Source of the DNA: DATBLE01 sp036555585
GTDB lineage: Bacteria > Actinomycetota > Thermoleophilia > Gaiellales > Gaiellaceae
Reading direction: 5' to 3'
Assembly (NCBI GenBank): GCA_036555585.1
Contig: DATBLE010000020.1
Coordinates: 30,920 to 94,919, forward strand
Length of the DNA stretch: 64,000 bases
Below are positions 16,163 through 24,505 of this stretch, piece after piece. Position numbers and translations under genes: made by a program. How positions within the stretch are numbered: position 1 is the first letter of the stretch; each line of letters starts with the position of its first letter. The notes under the pieces were generated by a model. That model was not told the DNA's origin. It searched no databases and was given only the letters and a program-made list of their open reading frames with translations.

Positions 16163-16792
16163 ATGACGACGAACCAGGATCTCCACGAGCAGGTCGCCGC
16201 GTACGCGCTCGACGCGCTCGACGACGACGAGCGGAACGCCTTCGAGGCGCACCTCGACGGCTGCGAGCGCTGCCGAACCGAGCTCGCCGGGCTGACCGAG
16301 ACGGCCGGCTCGCTCGCCCTGGCCGCCGACGCCGCCCCGCTGCCGGCCGGGTTGCGTGACCGGATGCTCGCTGCGGCCCGCGAGGAGGGCCCCTCCAACG
16401 TGGCCGCGATCGCGCCGCGCCGCCGGCGCGGGCTCGCGCTCGCTGGAGCCGCGGCCGCCGTGGCCGCGGTTGCGCTCGCGATCGGGCTCTGGGCGGCGCT
16501 GTCCGGCGGCGGCTCGGGGAGCGAGCGGGCGGCGCTGTCGGTCGCGACGAGCGGGGGAAAAGCGACGGCGACCGTCACCGGGCTCTCGGACGCCCCCTCC
16601 GGAAAGACGTACGAGCTGTGGGTGATAGAGGGGAAGACGCCGAAGCCGGCCGGGCTCTTCGCCGCCGGCGGCAAGCAGGTGGTCACCCTCACGCGCCCCG
16701 CACCGGACGGGTCGACGGTGGCGGTGACGATCGAGCGCGCGGGCGGCGCCGAGGCGCCGACGACGCCGATCATCGTCTCCACCACGGTCTAG
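16163..16792 (+). CDS. Anti-sigma factor, RskA-like
   Basis: 209 residues. The N-terminal zinc-binding anti-sigma domain has HEQVAAYALDALDDDERNAF and the H-x3-C-x2-C motif HLDGCERC. One membrane helix lies at about residues 92-112, then an extracytoplasmic RskA-type domain with KTYELWVIEGKTPKPAGLFAAGG. Family members sequester an ECF sigma factor until regulated proteolysis. No sigma gene is adjacent, which is unusual. The ATG at 16163 is preferred over the GTG at 16109 because the latter lies inside the preceding hairpin. Confidence 0.85.
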   Translation: MTTNQDLHEQVAAYALDALDDDERNAFEAHLDGCERCRTELAGLTETAGSLALAADAAPLPAGLRDRMLAAAREEGPSNVAAIAPRRRRGLALAGAAAAVAAVALAIGLWAALSGGGSGSERAALSVATSGGKATATVTGLSDAPSGKTYELWVIEGKTPKPAGLFAAGGKQVVTLTRPAPDGSTVAVTIERAGGAEAPTTPIIVSTTV

Positions 16793-16808
16793 CCCTCACC
16801 CGCGTGGG

Positions 16809-16814
16809 TACTCT
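16809..16814 (+). promoter_or_regulatory. -10 element of leaderless VOC-gene promoter
   Basis: TACTCT, six bases, ATG at 16821. Confidence 0.5.
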
Positions 16815-16820
16815 GGGCTG

Positions 16821-17474
16821 ATGGAACCGACCAGCCTCGACCACGTCGCACTCTGGGTCGCCGACCGCGACGCGATCGCGGACTTCGCCACCGCGCACCT
16901 GGGCATGCACGTGATCGAGCGCACCGACAGGTTCACGCTCGTCGGCTCCGACGCCCGGCGCGGCAAGCTGACGCTCTTCGCGGCCGAAGGGCCGCGAGAG
17001 CAGGGGGCGCTGGCGCGCATCGGCCTGCGTGTCTCCGATCTGGCCTCGGCCCGGGCCGCCTTGCCGGACGGAACGCCGGACGTCTTCGAGGCCGGGGACG
17101 GCCTCGTGCTCACGCTCATCGAGGGCCAGACCGACGTCGAGTACGACCTCGACCACGTCGCGCTCCTGTCGCCCGACCCGGAGGCGGCCGCCCGCGAGTG
17201 GCTGCGGTACGGCTTCCACCCGACCGGCGATCCGAGCCGGGTCGAGACGGGCGGCGCCTACCTCGAGCTCCTCGAGGGCGACCCGGGCGAGCCGGAGCGG
17301 CCGCTCCTCAACCACCTCGGCGTCCTCGTCGACGCGGCAGCGCCGGCCCAGGAGCTCGGCGTCGAGGTCGCCGACGTGGTCGACGCCCCCAACACGTTCG
17401 CCGTGTTCGTCTGGGGCCCGGACCGCGTGAAGCTCGAGTACGTCGAGCACAAGCCGAGCTTCTCGCTGCGCTGA
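16821..17474 (+). CDS. VOC-superfamily (glyoxalase/dioxygenase-fold) protein
   Basis: 217 residues with two vicinal-oxygen-chelate halves: SLDHVALWVADRDAIADFATAHLGM at the N-terminus and DLDHVALLSPDPEAAAREWLRYGF from about residue 110, then NHLGVLVDAA and FVWGPDRVKLEYVEH. The His and Glu residues at the expected metal positions are retained. The substrate cannot be told from sequence. It is followed by, and its TGA overlaps, the FAD oxidoreductase gene. Confidence 0.75.
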   Translation: MEPTSLDHVALWVADRDAIADFATAHLGMHVIERTDRFTLVGSDARRGKLTLFAAEGPREQGALARIGLRVSDLASARAALPDGTPDVFEAGDGLVLTLIEGQTDVEYDLDHVALLSPDPEAAAREWLRYGFHPTGDPSRVETGGAYLELLEGDPGEPERPLLNHLGVLVDAAAPAQELGVEVADVVDAPNTFAVFVWGPDRVKLEYVEHKPSFSLR

Positions 17475-18463
17475 TCACCGTTCTCGGAGCGGGGATGGCG
17501 GGCCTCGTCGCCGCGGCGCGCGCCCGTGAGCTCGGTGCCGCCGTCCGGCTCCTCGAGAAGGGCGACAGGCCGGGCGGCTCGATGCTGCTCTCCAGCGGCG
17601 TGGTCTGGCGCTACCGCGACTTCGCCGAGTACCGCCGCCAGTGCCCGGGCGGGGACCAGAAGCTCCAGCGCCTCGTCTGGGAGCAGCTCGACGACGCGCT
17701 CCGCTGGCTGGAGCGGCACGGTGCACCCGTGGTCGCCGCCGACACCATCAACTCCCTGACGACCGGCCGCCGCTTCGATCCTCGTGGGCTGACCGCGGCG
17801 CTCGTGCGGGCGGCGGGCGACGTCGAGCTCGGCCGCTCGGCGCCTGGCGAGCACGGACCGCTGGTGGTCGCCACCGGCGGGTATCCGGTGCGGCTCGCAC
17901 GGGAGCGCGGGCTGCTCGTCCGCTCGAACCCGTGGTCGGACGGAGGCGGGATCGAGCTTGCGCTCGACCGGGGGGCGCGGGAGGCCCCGAGCGGCGAGTT
18001 CTACGGCCGCGCCATGCCGGGCCACGTCCCCGAGGAGCAGTTCGTCGCCGCCTCGCAGCTCTACGGGCGTCTCGCGCGCCGCGTGAACGACCTCGGCGAG
18101 GAGTTCTTCCCCGGCGAGATCTCCTGGTCGGAGAACGACCTCGCGCAGGCGATCGCCGGCCAGCCTGGCGGCCGGGCGTGGTACGAGCTCGACGCGGAGG
18201 CGCTCGCCCGTCCGGAGGTGGCCGAGAAGCTCCCGTACGCCCAGGAGACCGAGCCGCTGCCCGGCGGCGGCCTGCGCGTCCGCGTGTACGCGGCGGTCAC
18301 GCACACGTACGGCGGCGTCGGGATCGACAGCCGCGCGCGCGCGGCGGAAGGGCTCTGGGTCGCCGGCGTCGACGCGGGCGGGCTGTCGAACGGCGGCTAC
18401 GCGAGCGGCCTCGCCCAGGCGCTCGTCCTCGGGCTCGTCGCGGCCGAGGACGCCTGTCAGTAG
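17471..18463 (+). CDS. FAD-dependent oxidoreductase (FAD_binding_2-like), apparent CTG start
   Basis: 330 residues. The Rossmann dinucleotide motif ITVLGAGMAGLVAAARARELG is at the very N-terminus and the FAD-closing segment GLWVAGVDAGGLSNGGYASGLAQALVLG at the C-terminus, with a fumarate-reductase/ketosteroid-dehydrogenase-like layout (GVVWRYRDFAEYR, LVVATGGYP, SNPWSDGGGIELALDRGA). It is shorter than typical relatives of about 500 residues. No ATG, GTG or TTG exists near the Rossmann strand; CTG at 17471 overlaps the previous TGA (CTGA), matching the coupled xTGA junctions elsewhere. The first ATG, at 17495, would cut the glycine motif. Confidence 0.7.
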   Translation: MITVLGAGMAGLVAAARARELGAAVRLLEKGDRPGGSMLLSSGVVWRYRDFAEYRRQCPGGDQKLQRLVWEQLDDALRWLERHGAPVVAADTINSLTTGRRFDPRGLTAALVRAAGDVELGRSAPGEHGPLVVATGGYPVRLARERGLLVRSNPWSDGGGIELALDRGAREAPSGEFYGRAMPGHVPEEQFVAASQLYGRLARRVNDLGEEFFPGEISWSENDLAQAIAGQPGGRAWYELDAEALARPEVAEKLPYAQETEPLPGGGLRVRVYAAVTHTYGGVGIDSRARAAEGLWVAGVDAGGLSNGGYASGLAQALVLGLVAAEDACQ

Positions 18464-18795
18464 CGGTCGAGCTCGCGCAAGCGCTCGTCCGATATGCCGA
18501 AGTGGTGCGCGATCTCGTGGAGCACCACTCGGCGCACCTGGACGCGGAGGCGGTCCGGGTCGCCGCCGGTCATCCGCTCGAGCGGGCCCCGGTAGATCGC
18601 GATCCGGTCAGGCGGCACGCCGGCGTAGCCACTCGTCCTGCGGGTCAGGGGAACGCCCTGGTAGAGGCCGAGCAGGGGCAGCCCGTCGGGCGGCTCGTCC
18701 TCGACCACGACGGCGACGTTCGACATGAACGCGCGCAGGTCGTCGGGCAGCGAGCCGACCGCCTGCTCCACCAGCGCCTCGAAGTCGTCTTCCAC
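18457..18795 (-). CDS. Minimal zincin metallopeptidase-like protein
   Basis: 112 residues from the GTG at 18795. The C-terminal half has the zincin motif VVLHEIAHHFGISDERL (HExxH) preceded by YRGPLERMTGGD, as in the small 'possible zinc metallopeptidase' family (PF06262-like). The physiological role is unknown. A longer form from GTG 18897 adds 34 Arg/Phe-rich residues that do not resemble the family and would lie antisense to a small basic-protein gene, so the short form is preferred. It overlaps the convergent FAD gene by seven bases. Confidence 0.7.
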   Translation of the reverse strand: MEDDFEALVEQAVGSLPDDLRAFMSNVAVVVEDEPPDGLPLLGLYQGVPLTRRTSGYAGVPPDRIAIYRGPLERMTGGDPDRLRVQVRRVVLHEIAHHFGISDERLRELDRY

Positions 18796-18798
18796 GGT

Positions 18799-18804
18799 TA
18801 CAGT
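18799..18804 (+). promoter_or_regulatory. -10 element of the small basic-protein gene
   Basis: TACAGT, seven bases, ATG at 18812. Confidence 0.45.
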
Positions 18805-18811
18805 CTCCGCA

Positions 18812-18916
18812 ATGGGACGCGGCTCACGGCCGATCAGGCGCTGGAAGAACGACCGGCAACGCAAGAAGAAGGCGCGCGAGCGCAGGGACGCGCCCACGGC
18901 ACCGCCGAAGAAGTAA
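18812..18916 (+). CDS. Leaderless 34-residue highly basic protein
   Basis: Not recognised. The product begins MGRGSRPIRRWKNDRQRKKK and continues Arg-rich to a PPKK C-terminus. About half the residues are Lys or Arg, as in small ribosome-associated or nucleic-acid-binding proteins. The ATG follows a TACAGT box by seven bases, and it is divergent from the zincin gene starting at 18795. It lies antisense to the longer, less likely form of that gene. No family is assigned. Confidence 0.5.
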   Translation: MGRGSRPIRRWKNDRQRKKKARERRDAPTAPPKK

Positions 18917-18976
18917 CCATCCGCCGCCGCGACCGACCTGGGCGGGCGCGGCCCCGTGCGCGGTCGAGGCGGGGGG

Positions 18977-18996
18977 TGTGGGGCGTGAGCCCCACA
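18977..18996 (-). terminator. Perfect 8-bp GC hairpin between operons
   Basis: TGTGGGGC, loop GTGA, GCCCCACA. It lies 28 bases beyond the stop of the 19025-19204 gene, between it and the plus-strand small gene. No T-tract on either strand. Confidence 0.4.
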
Positions 18997-19024
18997 GCGA
19001 AGCGTTGTCTTCAGCGAGCGCGGC

Positions 19025-19204
19025 TCACACAGCCTGGACGTACGCGCAGCGCCGGTCGTCGGCCGGCAGCGGCGACGGGGCCACCTTCAGCACGGTCATG
19101 CGTGTCTCGTCCACCTCGATCTCGTCTCCGACCGCCGGAGGATCGCCCTCGCGCTCGCTCAGCTCGTAACCGCTCGGCTTCCCCACGAACAGGAGGTAGG
19201 ACAT
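19025..19204 (-). CDS. Small hypothetical protein (59 aa) at the end of the regulator operon
   Basis: Not recognised. Begins MSYLLFVGKPSGYELSEREG and ends CAYVQAV. Beta-rich and acidic in the middle (VGDEIEVDETRMTVLKVAPS), so probably a small folded beta domain. The ATG lies 12 bases after the stop of the histidine-kinase gene on the same strand, giving the order response regulator, kinase, this gene. Codon use is that of a real gene in this genome. Confidence 0.6.
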   Translation of the reverse strand: MSYLLFVGKPSGYELSEREGDPPAVGDEIEVDETRMTVLKVAPSPLPADDRRCAYVQAV

Positions 19205-19215
19205 CGGGGGCGATC

Positions 19216-19914
19216 CTAGCTTCGCGCCGCGTAGCCCGGCAGCACGACCGTGATCGTCGTCCCGGCCTCGCCGTGCTCCACGGTGACCGTGCCGCTCAGG
19301 TGCCGCGCGCGCTCCTCGAGCTCCTCGATGCCGTCGTGCCGCCGCTCGGGGCGTCCGTCGTCGGAGATCGTCAGGCGCGCGCCGTCGTCCTCGGTGTCGG
19401 CAACCGCGATCGCGATGCGCGTCGGCCTGCGTTCGGCGGCCCGGTCGAGCGCGACCCTGATCAGCTGGTAGAAGGTCACCTGGGCACGCTCGGCGAGGCC
19501 CTCGGCAGGCGCGACGTCCACGTCGACCCGGACCGCGCGGTCGAGGCCGACCCGCTCGGCCAGCGCGCGCACGGCAGGGTCGAAGCCCTGGTCGCGGAGG
19601 GCAACCGGCTCGATGTTGAACGAGAGGTCCCGGAGCGACTGGATCGTCGCCCGGTGCTGCTCGAGCGCGCTCGCGAGCACACGGCGAGCGTCCTCGATCC
19701 GTCCGTCGGCGATCGCGTGCTCGACCGCGTCGAGCATGAGCGCGATTCCGGCCAGCGACTGCACCGCCCCGTCGTGGAGGAACAGCGCGAGCCGGCGCCG
19801 CTCGTCCTGCTCCGCGGCGATGCGCTCCTCGAACTGGCGGATCCGCTCGCGCTCCTCCTTGCGGCGCTCCCCCTGCCGCCGCTCGACCGGCGGCTCCGAG
19901 GGCGGTGAGGTCAC
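19216..19914 (-). CDS. Cytoplasmic NarL/DegS-type sensor histidine kinase, degenerate ATPase domain
   Basis: 232 residues, no membrane segment. A charged coiled coil (residues 10-45) leads into a HisKA_3 box RRRLALFLHDGAVQSL with phospho-acceptor His47, then a HATPase-like domain. The N-box reads FYQLIRVALDRAAERR: the Asn that coordinates Mg-ATP is replaced by Asp. The G-box is reduced to ISDDGRPERRHDGIEEL, lacking the usual glycine pattern. Kinase activity is therefore doubtful; phosphatase or scaffold function is possible. It begins one base after the response-regulator gene ends. Confidence 0.8.
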   Translation of the reverse strand: MTSPPSEPPVERRQGERRKEERERIRQFEERIAAEQDERRRLALFLHDGAVQSLAGIALMLDAVEHAIADGRIEDARRVLASALEQHRATIQSLRDLSFNIEPVALRDQGFDPAVRALAERVGLDRAVRVDVDVAPAEGLAERAQVTFYQLIRVALDRAAERRPTRIAIAVADTEDDGARLTISDDGRPERRHDGIEELEERARHLSGTVTVEHGEAGTTITVVLPGYAARS

Positions 19915-19915
19915 G

Positions 19916-20539
19916 TCAGTCGATGATGGAGTCGCGCAGGGCGATCGCGACCGCGTGCGTGCGGGTGTCGGCCTCGAGCTTCGTGAGGATGTGGCGCACG
20001 TGGCTCTTCACCGTCTCCTGGCTGATGAAGAGCTTGGCCGCGACGTCCGCGTTGGACATCCCGTCCGCGAGGAGCTGGAGGATCTCCCGCTCGCGGGCGG
20101 TGAGCATGTCGGTGCCTTCCCGGCCGCTCAGGAACGCCGGCATCAGCGCCGGGTCGATGTAGCCCTCGCCGTCGGCGAGCTTCTCGATTGCCTTCACCAG
20201 CGTCTCGTGGGGGGCCTCCTTGAGGATGTAGCCCTTCGCCCCCGACTCGAGGCCCCGGGCCAGGAGCGAGCGCTCGCTGAAGGCGGTGAAGATCAGCACC
20301 GACGTCGCCGGCGACTGGGCGACGATCTGCTTCGTCGCCTCCAGGCCGTCCATTCCCGGCATGCGGACGTCCATGACCACGATGTCGGGCTTCCGCCGCT
20401 CGACGAGCGTTACCGCCTGCCCGCCGTCGGACGCCTCGCCGATCACGCGGATGTGCGGGGCGCGCGAGAGCGAGAGCCTGAGTCCCTCCCTCACGACCTC
20501 GTGGTCGTCGACGATCAGACAGGTGATCTCCTGCGGCAT
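19916..20539 (-). CDS. NarL/FixJ-family response regulator
   Basis: 207 residues: a receiver domain with the acidic pair VDDHEV and phospho-acceptor MDVRMPGMDG, switch residues LIFTAF and LKEAPHE, then a LuxR-type helix-turn-helix MLTAREREILQLLADGMSNADVAAKLFISQETVKSHVRHIL. First gene of a three-gene minus-strand operon with the degenerate kinase. The ATG at 20539 follows a TATGAT box by six bases. Confidence 0.92.
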   Translation of the reverse strand: MPQEITCLIVDDHEVVREGLRLSLSRAPHIRVIGEASDGGQAVTLVERRKPDIVVMDVRMPGMDGLEATKQIVAQSPATSVLIFTAFSERSLLARGLESGAKGYILKEAPHETLVKAIEKLADGEGYIDPALMPAFLSGREGTDMLTAREREILQLLADGMSNADVAAKLFISQETVKSHVRHILTKLEADTRTHAVAIALRDSIID

Positions 20540-20545
20540 GGGCCG

Positions 20546-20551
20546 ATCATA
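20546..20551 (-). promoter_or_regulatory. -10 element of leaderless response-regulator promoter
   Basis: Minus strand TATGAT, six bases, ATG at 20539. A near-consensus -10. Confidence 0.6.
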
Positions 20552-20580
20552 GAGCCGCGGCAGGCGGTCGCCCCGCCGGA

Positions 20581-20973
20581 TTACGGCCGGACCGCGAACC
20601 CCTGGCGGGCGAAGTCCTCGTCGAAGGCGAAGGCCTCCTCGATTCCGAGCCGCCGCATCACCTCGAAGCTGGTCCAGTCGACGAGCGACACGCTGCGACT
20701 TCCGGATGCGATCAGTGCGGCGACTGCGGCGTGGTGAACCGCGTCGTCGACACCCAGGGTCTGAACCGCGGGGAGAAGGTCGTCGAACAGCGCCCGGGTC
20801 GAGCCGGACCCGAGCCGGCGCTGGACCAGCGAGGCCGTCTCCACGACGACGTAGGTGTGGGTGACCAGGTCGTCGGCCTCCGAGAGCTCGTCGAACGTGG
20901 CAACTGCGCGACCGTGCTCGGCGTCTGCCCGGTCGAGACAGGCAAAGAGCGCCGACGTGTCGATCAGGATCAA
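20581..20973 (-). CDS. vapC: VapC-type PIN-domain toxin
   Basis: Predicted Mg-dependent ribonuclease toxin of 130 residues. The PIN active-site acids are visible: MILIDTSALFACLD, THTYVVVETASLVQRR, LVDWTSFEVMRRLG and AFAFDEDFARQGF. Its ATG overlaps the stop of the antitoxin gene (ATGA), the standard VapBC arrangement. The RNA target is unknown. Confidence 0.9.
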   Translation of the reverse strand: MILIDTSALFACLDRADAEHGRAVATFDELSEADDLVTHTYVVVETASLVQRRLGSGSTRALFDDLLPAVQTLGVDDAVHHAAVAALIASGSRSVSLVDWTSFEVMRRLGIEEAFAFDEDFARQGFAVRP

Positions 20974-21209
20974 TGCGCGAGGTAGATCTGCTCGAGCTCG
21001 GCGTCGTGGTCTCTCGCAATGTGCGTCTTGCCGGAGCTGAACGTGCCCATGACCGCCCGGGCGCGGGCGTTGAGCGCGGCTCGCGGAGACACGAGCTCTC
21101 TGTCGACGAGCTCGCGAATCAGCGCGGCCACCGAGATGCCGCGCCGCTCCGACATACGCCGAAGCTCGCGGGCCTGCGACTCGGTGAGCTGGATCTGCGT
21201 GCGCACCAT
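20970..21209 (-). CDS. vapB: VapB-type ribbon-helix-helix antitoxin
   Basis: 79 residues. An N-terminal ribbon-helix-helix DNA-binding domain MVRTQIQLTESQARELRRM followed by SERRGISVAALIRELVDREL, and a C-terminal tail (KTHIARDHDAELEQIYL) expected to thread into the VapC active site. First gene of the pair; the ATG follows a TAACAT box by six bases. Antitoxins of this class repress their own operon, and an inverted repeat lies over the promoter. Confidence 0.88.
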   Translation of the reverse strand: MVRTQIQLTESQARELRRMSERRGISVAALIRELVDRELVSPRAALNARARAVMGTFSSGKTHIARDHDAELEQIYLAH

Positions 21210-21215
21210 GACATC

Positions 21216-21221
21216 ATGTTA
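21216..21221 (-). promoter_or_regulatory. -10 element of leaderless vapBC promoter
   Basis: Minus strand TAACAT, six bases, ATG at 21209. Confidence 0.6.
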
Positions 21222-21241
21222 TCACTTGGAGGGAAAGTGAT
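21221..21241. promoter_or_regulatory. Inverted repeat, probable VapB/VapBC operator
   Basis: Exact 7-bp arms ATCACTT and AAGTGAT separated by seven bases, abutting the vapBC -10 box. The position suits autorepression by the antitoxin. It also lies just past the stop of the radical SAM gene. Confidence 0.55.
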
Positions 21242-22146
21242 TACACAAGGAGCATGAGCTGCTCGACCGGAGCGGGCGGCTCCAGACGGACCCGGCGCCG
21301 GTCACGGATGCCGTGCCGGCGGCGGAGCTCGGCGACGGCTCGCTGGACGGGCTCGGCCTGGGCCTTCGGCAGGTAGGCGCGCGATGCGTAGAGCCGCTCG
21401 TAGCGGTCGAGCTCCTCCGGCCAGTCGGACGCGAGCGCGGCGAGGAAGTGCTCCCGCGTGCCCGGCTTGAGGTGGAGCACGTTCGCCCAGATGCTGGTTG
21501 CGCCAGCCTCCCGCGCGGCGCGCACGACCCGCTCGAGCTGCTCCGGAGCGTCGGAGATGCCGGGCAGGATCGGGGCCATCCCGACGCCCGCCTTCACGCC
21601 CGCCTCGACCAGGCGGCCGAGCGCCTCGAGTCGCCGGTGCGGGGGAGGGGTGCCCGGCTCGGTGCGCCGCCAGACCTCCTCGTCGAGCGTCGGAACCGAG
21701 AAGACGACTCCGACCTCGGCCTTCGCTGCGGCCTCGACGAGGATGTCGACGTCGCGGACGATCATCGGGCTGCGGGTGATCAGGCTGAACGGGTTGGCCG
21801 CGTCGCTGAGCGCCTCGAGGCAGCGGCGGGTCAGCTTGTACCTTCCTTCGGCCGGCTGGTACGGGTCGGTGGCCGCTCCGATCGCGACCGTGCCGCCCTC
21901 CCACGACGAGCGGGCCAGCTCGCGGCGCAGGACCTCGGCCACGTTCACCTTCACGCGGATCGACTGCCCGTAGCGCTCGTCGGAGGGGCGGTCGGCCCGC
22001 AGCTCGAAGGCGCGGACGTAGCAGAACGTGCAGCGGTGCGCGCAGCCCATGTAGGGGTTGAGCGACCAGCCGAAGCCCATGCCCTTGACGCGGTTGAGCG
22101 CGGTCCGGCACGGCTCTTCGCGATACTCGACGCCCATCGCCGCCAT
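21241..22146 (-). CDS. Radical SAM protein, Rv2578c/SplB-like family
   Basis: 301 residues from the ATG at 22146. The [4Fe-4S]/SAM motif is NPYMGCAHRCTFCYVRAF (C-x3-C-x2-C), preceded by ALNRVKGMGFGWSLNP and followed by VAIGAATDPYQPAEGRYKLTRRCLEAL. This is the family annotated as Rv2578c-type radical SAM proteins; the substrate is unknown, though relatives resemble photoproduct-lyase-type enzymes. The start is head to head with the metallo-hydrolase gene: the two start codons share the same CATG. A second Met nine bases in (22137) is an alternative. Confidence 0.85.
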   Translation of the reverse strand: MAAMGVEYREEPCRTALNRVKGMGFGWSLNPYMGCAHRCTFCYVRAFELRADRPSDERYGQSIRVKVNVAEVLRRELARSSWEGGTVAIGAATDPYQPAEGRYKLTRRCLEALSDAANPFSLITRSPMIVRDVDILVEAAAKAEVGVVFSVPTLDEEVWRRTEPGTPPPHRRLEALGRLVEAGVKAGVGMAPILPGISDAPEQLERVVRAAREAGATSIWANVLHLKPGTREHFLAALASDWPEELDRYERLYASRAYLPKAQAEPVQRAVAELRRRHGIRDRRRVRLEPPAPVEQLMLLV

Positions 22147-23101
22147 GATAGAACATACGTTCGCCCCGGTCGAGGTCGCCGACGGGATCGTGCGCGTCAC
22201 GTACCCGATGCCGATGAAGCCCGGCCACGTGCACGGCTATCTCATGACCACCGGCGAGGGCTACCTGCTCGTCGACACCGGGCTCGGCCTGCCCGAGATG
22301 GCAGAGCACTGGGCGGCGCTCGCGCCCCGCCTGGAGCGGCCGGTCGCCGAGATCCTGGTCACGCACTTCCATCCGGACCACGTCGGGGGGACCGGGGACG
22401 CCGTCGAGGCGACGGGAGCCTCGGTGCTCCAGGGTACGCTCGACCACTACCAGTGCGAGAAGGTGTGGGGGAGCGACGCCTGGGTGCCGCAGCTGGCCGA
22501 CTGGTTCGCCCGGCAGGGTGTCCCGCCGGACCAGACGACGGAGCTGCTCGAGGTGGGGAGCGTCTACCGCCGGTTCGTCCACTTCGTCCCGGAGGCCCGG
22601 CTCCTGCGGGAGGGCGACGAGGTGGCCGGGTGGAGGGTGGTCGAGTTTCCCGGCCACGCCGACGGGCACATCTGCCTCCTGAAGGACGGCGTGCTGATCG
22701 CAGGCGACCATCTCCTCCCCAGGATCACCCCCGCGGTCGGGCTCTACCCGGACTCCCGGCCCGACCCGCTCGGGGACTTCCTCTCCTCGCTGCGGCGCGT
22801 CGCCGAGCTCGCGCCGGCACTGGCCCTGCCCGGGCACGGCGAACCGATCGCCCACCCGGCCGGCCGCGCGCGAGAGATCATCGAGCACCACCGCGAGCGG
22901 CTCGACGAGACCGAGGCGGCGCTCCGGGACGGGCCGAGGAGCGGCTACGAGCTCTCGTGCGTACTGTTCCCGGGCGACCTGGGCGCCGCGCAGCGCCGTT
23001 TCGCCGTTGCCGAGGCGCTCTCCCATGCCGAGCGGCTCGTCATCGAGGGCCGCGCCGCGCGCGCAAGCGACGACGGATACGTGACCTATACTCAGCCGTA
23101 G
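22145..23101 (+). CDS. MBL-fold metallo-hydrolase
   Basis: 318 residues. The metallo-beta-lactamase-fold zinc motif is TLVTHFHPDHVGG type (ILVTHFHPDHVGGT), with downstream ligands in EFPGHADGHICL, IAGDHLLP and LPGHGEPI. A winged-helix-like C-terminal region (SGYELSCVLF...AVAEALSHAERLVIEG) resembles LACTB2-like hydrolases. Substrate unknown; relatives act on thioesters, glutathione thioesters or RNA. Divergent from and overlapping the start of the radical SAM gene. Confidence 0.85.
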   Translation: MIEHTFAPVEVADGIVRVTYPMPMKPGHVHGYLMTTGEGYLLVDTGLGLPEMAEHWAALAPRLERPVAEILVTHFHPDHVGGTGDAVEATGASVLQGTLDHYQCEKVWGSDAWVPQLADWFARQGVPPDQTTELLEVGSVYRRFVHFVPEARLLREGDEVAGWRVVEFPGHADGHICLLKDGVLIAGDHLLPRITPAVGLYPDSRPDPLGDFLSSLRRVAELAPALALPGHGEPIAHPAGRAREIIEHHRERLDETEAALRDGPRSGYELSCVLFPGDLGAAQRRFAVAEALSHAERLVIEGRAARASDDGYVTYTQP

Positions 23102-23150
23102 GTTCCTTGGAGAACGACCTCCTTCCTAGTACCGACGCCCGGGTGCGGGC

Positions 23151-24467
<1,317 letters not shown>

Positions 24468-24492
24468 CACCGGCCCGGGAGATCGCCCGGAA

Positions 24493-24498
24493 TAGACT
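24493..24498 (+). promoter_or_regulatory. -10 element of the dehydrogenase gene
   Basis: TAGACT, seven bases, GTG at 24506. Confidence 0.45.
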
Positions 24499-24505
24499 AG
24501 GTGCT

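Noticed and set aside
20581..21241. Toxin-antitoxin pair as the border of a genomic island
   Set aside because: Base composition and spacing match the neighbours, and no integrase, tRNA or direct repeats flank it.
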